Assembly (NCBI GenBank): GCA_002401295.1 | Contig: NVSR01000157.1 | Span: forward strand, 1-7,370 | Source of the DNA: SAR324 cluster bacterium | GTDB taxonomy: Bacteria > SAR324 > XYD2-FULL-50-16 | Direction of reading: 5' to 3' | DNA: 7,370 nt | Shown: piece after piece, positions 5,873-7,370 of the stretch | Layout: each line of letters starts with the position of its first letter | Numbering within the stretch: the stretch's first letter is position 1 | Translations under genes and position numbers: made by a program | The notes under the pieces: model-generated | What the model was told of the DNA's origin: nothing | Seen by the model: only the letters and a program-made list of their open reading frames with translations | Database searches by the model: none

Positions 5873-5970
5873 GATTTACTTTCCTAGTCGAATGTGTGAA
5901 AGAGAAAGCCTTCTTTGCATAAAATAGATCTAATTTTCTGTGCAAAATATAGCCCATTTGAAGGAGCCTC
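5873..5970. promoter_or_regulatory. Divergent promoter region between the TM-protein unit and pabA
   Basis: This 98-bp spacer must carry both promoters. It contains the perfect 8-bp palindrome TAGATCTA (5925-5932), flanked by AAAA and ATTTT, and an outer inverted pair TTTGCA (5914-5919) and TGCAAA (5941-5946). The two symmetries are centred 1.5 bp apart, so the dyad is imperfect. TATAGC at 5948-5953 is a possible -10 for pabA but has only a poor -35. GAAGGAG at 5960-5966 is a strong RBS for pabA, 4 nt before the ATG. Confidence 0.5.
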
Positions 5971-6549
5971 ATGATTTTGATCATCGATAACTATGATTCC
6001 TTCACCTATAACTTGGTGCAACAGATTGAAACACTGGGAGAAGACGTCCATGTCTGCTTGAATGATCAATGCTCCCTAGAGCAAATCGAACGGATGGCCC
6101 CTGAGAAAATAGTTTTGTCTCCCGGTCCGAAAACACCGAGGGAAGCTGGTATCTGCCTATCCGTCATTCATCATTTCTTTGAGAGTATCCCTATTTTGGG
6201 TGTTTGTTTGGGCCATCAGGCACTAGGTGTCGCTTTCGGAGCGGAAGTCTGTGCTGCCAAGACTCTGAGTCATGGTAAAACAGCGCAAGTCACGCCTCAT
6301 CAGTCCAGGTTGTTCAAAAATATGACCGCTCCCTTTGCCGCAGCACGATACAACTCCCTGTCTTTGACGGAAGTTCCCAGCTCTTTCATAGGTACCGCTT
6401 GGGATGAAAACCAAGATATTATGGCTATCGAACACCAAAGCCTTCCACTTTTTGGTGTACAGTTTCATCCCGAGTCATTCATGACGGAATGCGGGAATCA
6501 AATTATGTCCAACTTTTTGCATGTTTCATCAACAAATTGCAGCCTTTGA
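5971..6549 (+). CDS. pabA: Aminodeoxychorismate/anthranilate synthase glutamine amidotransferase subunit
   Basis: This class I glutamine amidotransferase of 192 residues, the usual length for PabA/TrpG, releases ammonia from glutamine for the chorismate-using partner. The start MILIIDNYDSFTYNLVQ is typical of the family. The oxyanion loop SPGP is at 50-53, the nucleophile is C79 in GVCLGHQ, and the catalytic H166 and E168 lie in FGVQFHPES, so the triad is complete. The strong RBS GAAGGAG supports the ATG at 5971. Its last 29 bp overlap the start of pabB, pointing to translational coupling and a matched subunit ratio. TrpG and PabA cannot be told apart by their own sequence; I call PabA because the partner carries the PabB-type PIKGT motif. 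It may also serve anthranilate synthase if the genome has no separate trpG. Confidence 0.93.
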   Translation: MILIIDNYDSFTYNLVQQIETLGEDVHVCLNDQCSLEQIERMAPEKIVLSPGPKTPREAGICLSVIHHFFESIPILGVCLGHQALGVAFGAEVCAAKTLSHGKTAQVTPHQSRLFKNMTAPFAAARYNSLSLTEVPSSFIGTAWDENQDIMAIEHQSLPLFGVQFHPESFMTECGNQIMSNFLHVSSTNCSL

Positions 6550-7370
6550 TCCTCTTGCTTTCTTAGAAAAATTAGATGTGAAAACTCAGTTTCCTTGCAG
6601 TAGCTGGGCTGCCACTGATCGGGGATGGCGTAAAATTATCGCTTTCGAACCCGTTGATAGTTTTCGCTTGGATCCGGGACAAGATCCGGAGGAGTTGGTC
6701 AACTTTGCTCGCCAACATCAGCAGTGTTTGTTGTTCGGTTTCCTTAGTTATGATTTGGGCTATGAGCTTTATCAGCTGAAAGGGAAGGCCGCTCCAGAAA
6801 GTTCTCTGCCCCTGATTCAATTTTATGCCTACGATCAGTACATTCTATCAGAGGAAACGCAGGCGGAACTTTATTTTCAGAAACAGGATTTCCCCGCGCG
6901 AGTTAGGGCTATCTTGGCACAACCATCTCCAACAAGGAGAGCTAGCTCTGAATATCATTTGCAGCCTCGAATTCAGAGAGAATCCTACAACCAGAATTTC
7001 GCAAAAATCCAAGAATATATTAAAGCTGGGGATATTTACCAGATTAACTACACCCACCGGCTGGAAGGGCAAACCAATCGCGACAGTTTGGAGTTGTACC
7101 ATAGTCTTTTGGAGAAAAATCCCGTGGAATACGCTGCTTTTATAGGGACCCCTGATTTTGAAATCATCAGTTTATCTCCTGAGAGTTTCATCAAGGTCAA
7201 AGATGGAAAAATCCAAACCTTGCCGATAAAAGGTACCCGCCCTCGTGGTAAAACGGCTGCGGAAGATAAAGCCAATCAAAAATCCTTACTGGCCAGTGAA
7301 AAAGAGCAGGCGGAACTTTTTATGATTGTTGACCTTTTGCGTAATGACCTGGGTAAAGTTTGCCGTACGG
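6521..7370 (+). CDS. pabB: Aminodeoxychorismate synthase component I (partial at 3' end)
   Basis: The first 283 codons are present and the frame is open to the window edge; the family usually runs about 450 residues or more. The product makes 4-amino-4-deoxychorismate from chorismate and PabA-supplied ammonia for folate synthesis, in the cytosol. Conserved blocks are FGFLSYDLGYEL (72-83), AGDIYQINYTHRL (169-181), LSPESFIKV (218-226), PIKGTRPRG (235-243) and MIVDLLRNDLGKV (268-280). K237 in PIKGT corresponds to the lysine typical of PabB; anthranilate synthase TrpE has PIAGT. The N-terminal domain is short and diverged. ATG 6521 is the only credible start after the upstream in-frame TGA (6482-6484). 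No Shine-Dalgarno precedes it, which fits coupling to pabA. A C-terminal PabC fusion, seen in some bacteria, cannot be excluded because the end is missing. Confidence 0.92.
   Translation, partial: MFHQQIAAFDPLAFLEKLDVKTQFPCSSWAATDRGWRKIIAFEPVDSFRLDPGQDPEELVNFARQHQQCLLFGFLSYDLGYELYQLKGKAAPESSLPLIQFYAYDQYILSEETQAELYFQKQDFPARVRAILAQPSPTRRASSEYHLQPRIQRESYNQNFAKIQEYIKAGDIYQINYTHRLEGQTNRDSLELYHSLLEKNPVEYAAFIGTPDFEIISLSPESFIKVKDGKIQTLPIKGTRPRGKTAAEDKANQKSLLASEKEQAELFMIVDLLRNDLGKVCRT

Noticed and set aside
5790..6069. Minus-strand ORFs running through the divergent spacer into pabA
   Set aside because: They overlap the strongly supported pabA start and the promoter spacer and show no recognisable protein features.
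6572..7275. Minus- and plus-strand ORFs of 75-106 codons in the last 800 bp
   Set aside because: The region is covered by the open pabB frame with family motifs; the others are shadows.
6521..7370. Anthranilate synthase component I (TrpE)
   Set aside because: The PIKGT motif and the AGDIYQINYTHRL block fit PabB; TrpE normally has PIAGT.

Overview
The window looks like ordinary chromosome from a Gram-negative bacterium of moderate GC content (mid-40s percent by eye). The evidence is proteobacterial in style: a long, E. coli-type (class II) ketol-acid reductoisomerase, a PAS-PAS-GGDEF-EAL cyclic-di-GMP protein, and a separate pabA-pabB pair. The small PepSY membrane protein belongs to a family I associate with planctomycetes, other PVC bacteria and some proteobacteria, so I do not assign a phylum.

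Layout. Positions 1-133 look like the right end of an IS200/IS605-type (tnpB/IS1341-like) element: a short in-frame protein tail, then three consecutive hairpins. The last hairpin has the GAAGCCCCCAC...GTGGTGGGAGTAGTCAC pattern typical of such ends and of the 3' part of the TnpB guide RNA. Positions 134-339 hold an AT-rich stretch with a 12-bp direct repeat and a strong intrinsic terminator (243-286). A PepSY-TM protein follows (340-888, TTG start), then ilvC (1165-2631). ilvC converges on a large c-di-GMP signalling gene (4753-2660, minus). The two genes share a perfect 12-bp hairpin that contains the stop codon of the signalling gene.

The most unusual part is a minus-strand gene pair (5872-4985). 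It encodes a 90-residue single-TM protein and a 202-residue protein that keeps the outline of an ABC ATPase but has lost the key residues of Walker A, the signature motif, Walker B and the H-loop. The two ORFs are in the same reading frame, separated by one TAA and two codons. Diverging from this pair across a 98-bp spacer with an imperfect dyad is the folate operon pabA-pabB (5971 to the window end). These two genes overlap by 29 bp, and the second carries the PabB-type PIKGT motif.

The recognised genes do separate jobs: branched-chain amino acid synthesis (ilvC), p-aminobenzoate/folate synthesis (pabAB) and c-di-GMP turnover. The pseudo-ABC pair is the best candidate for an undescribed system; its function cannot be read from sequence.
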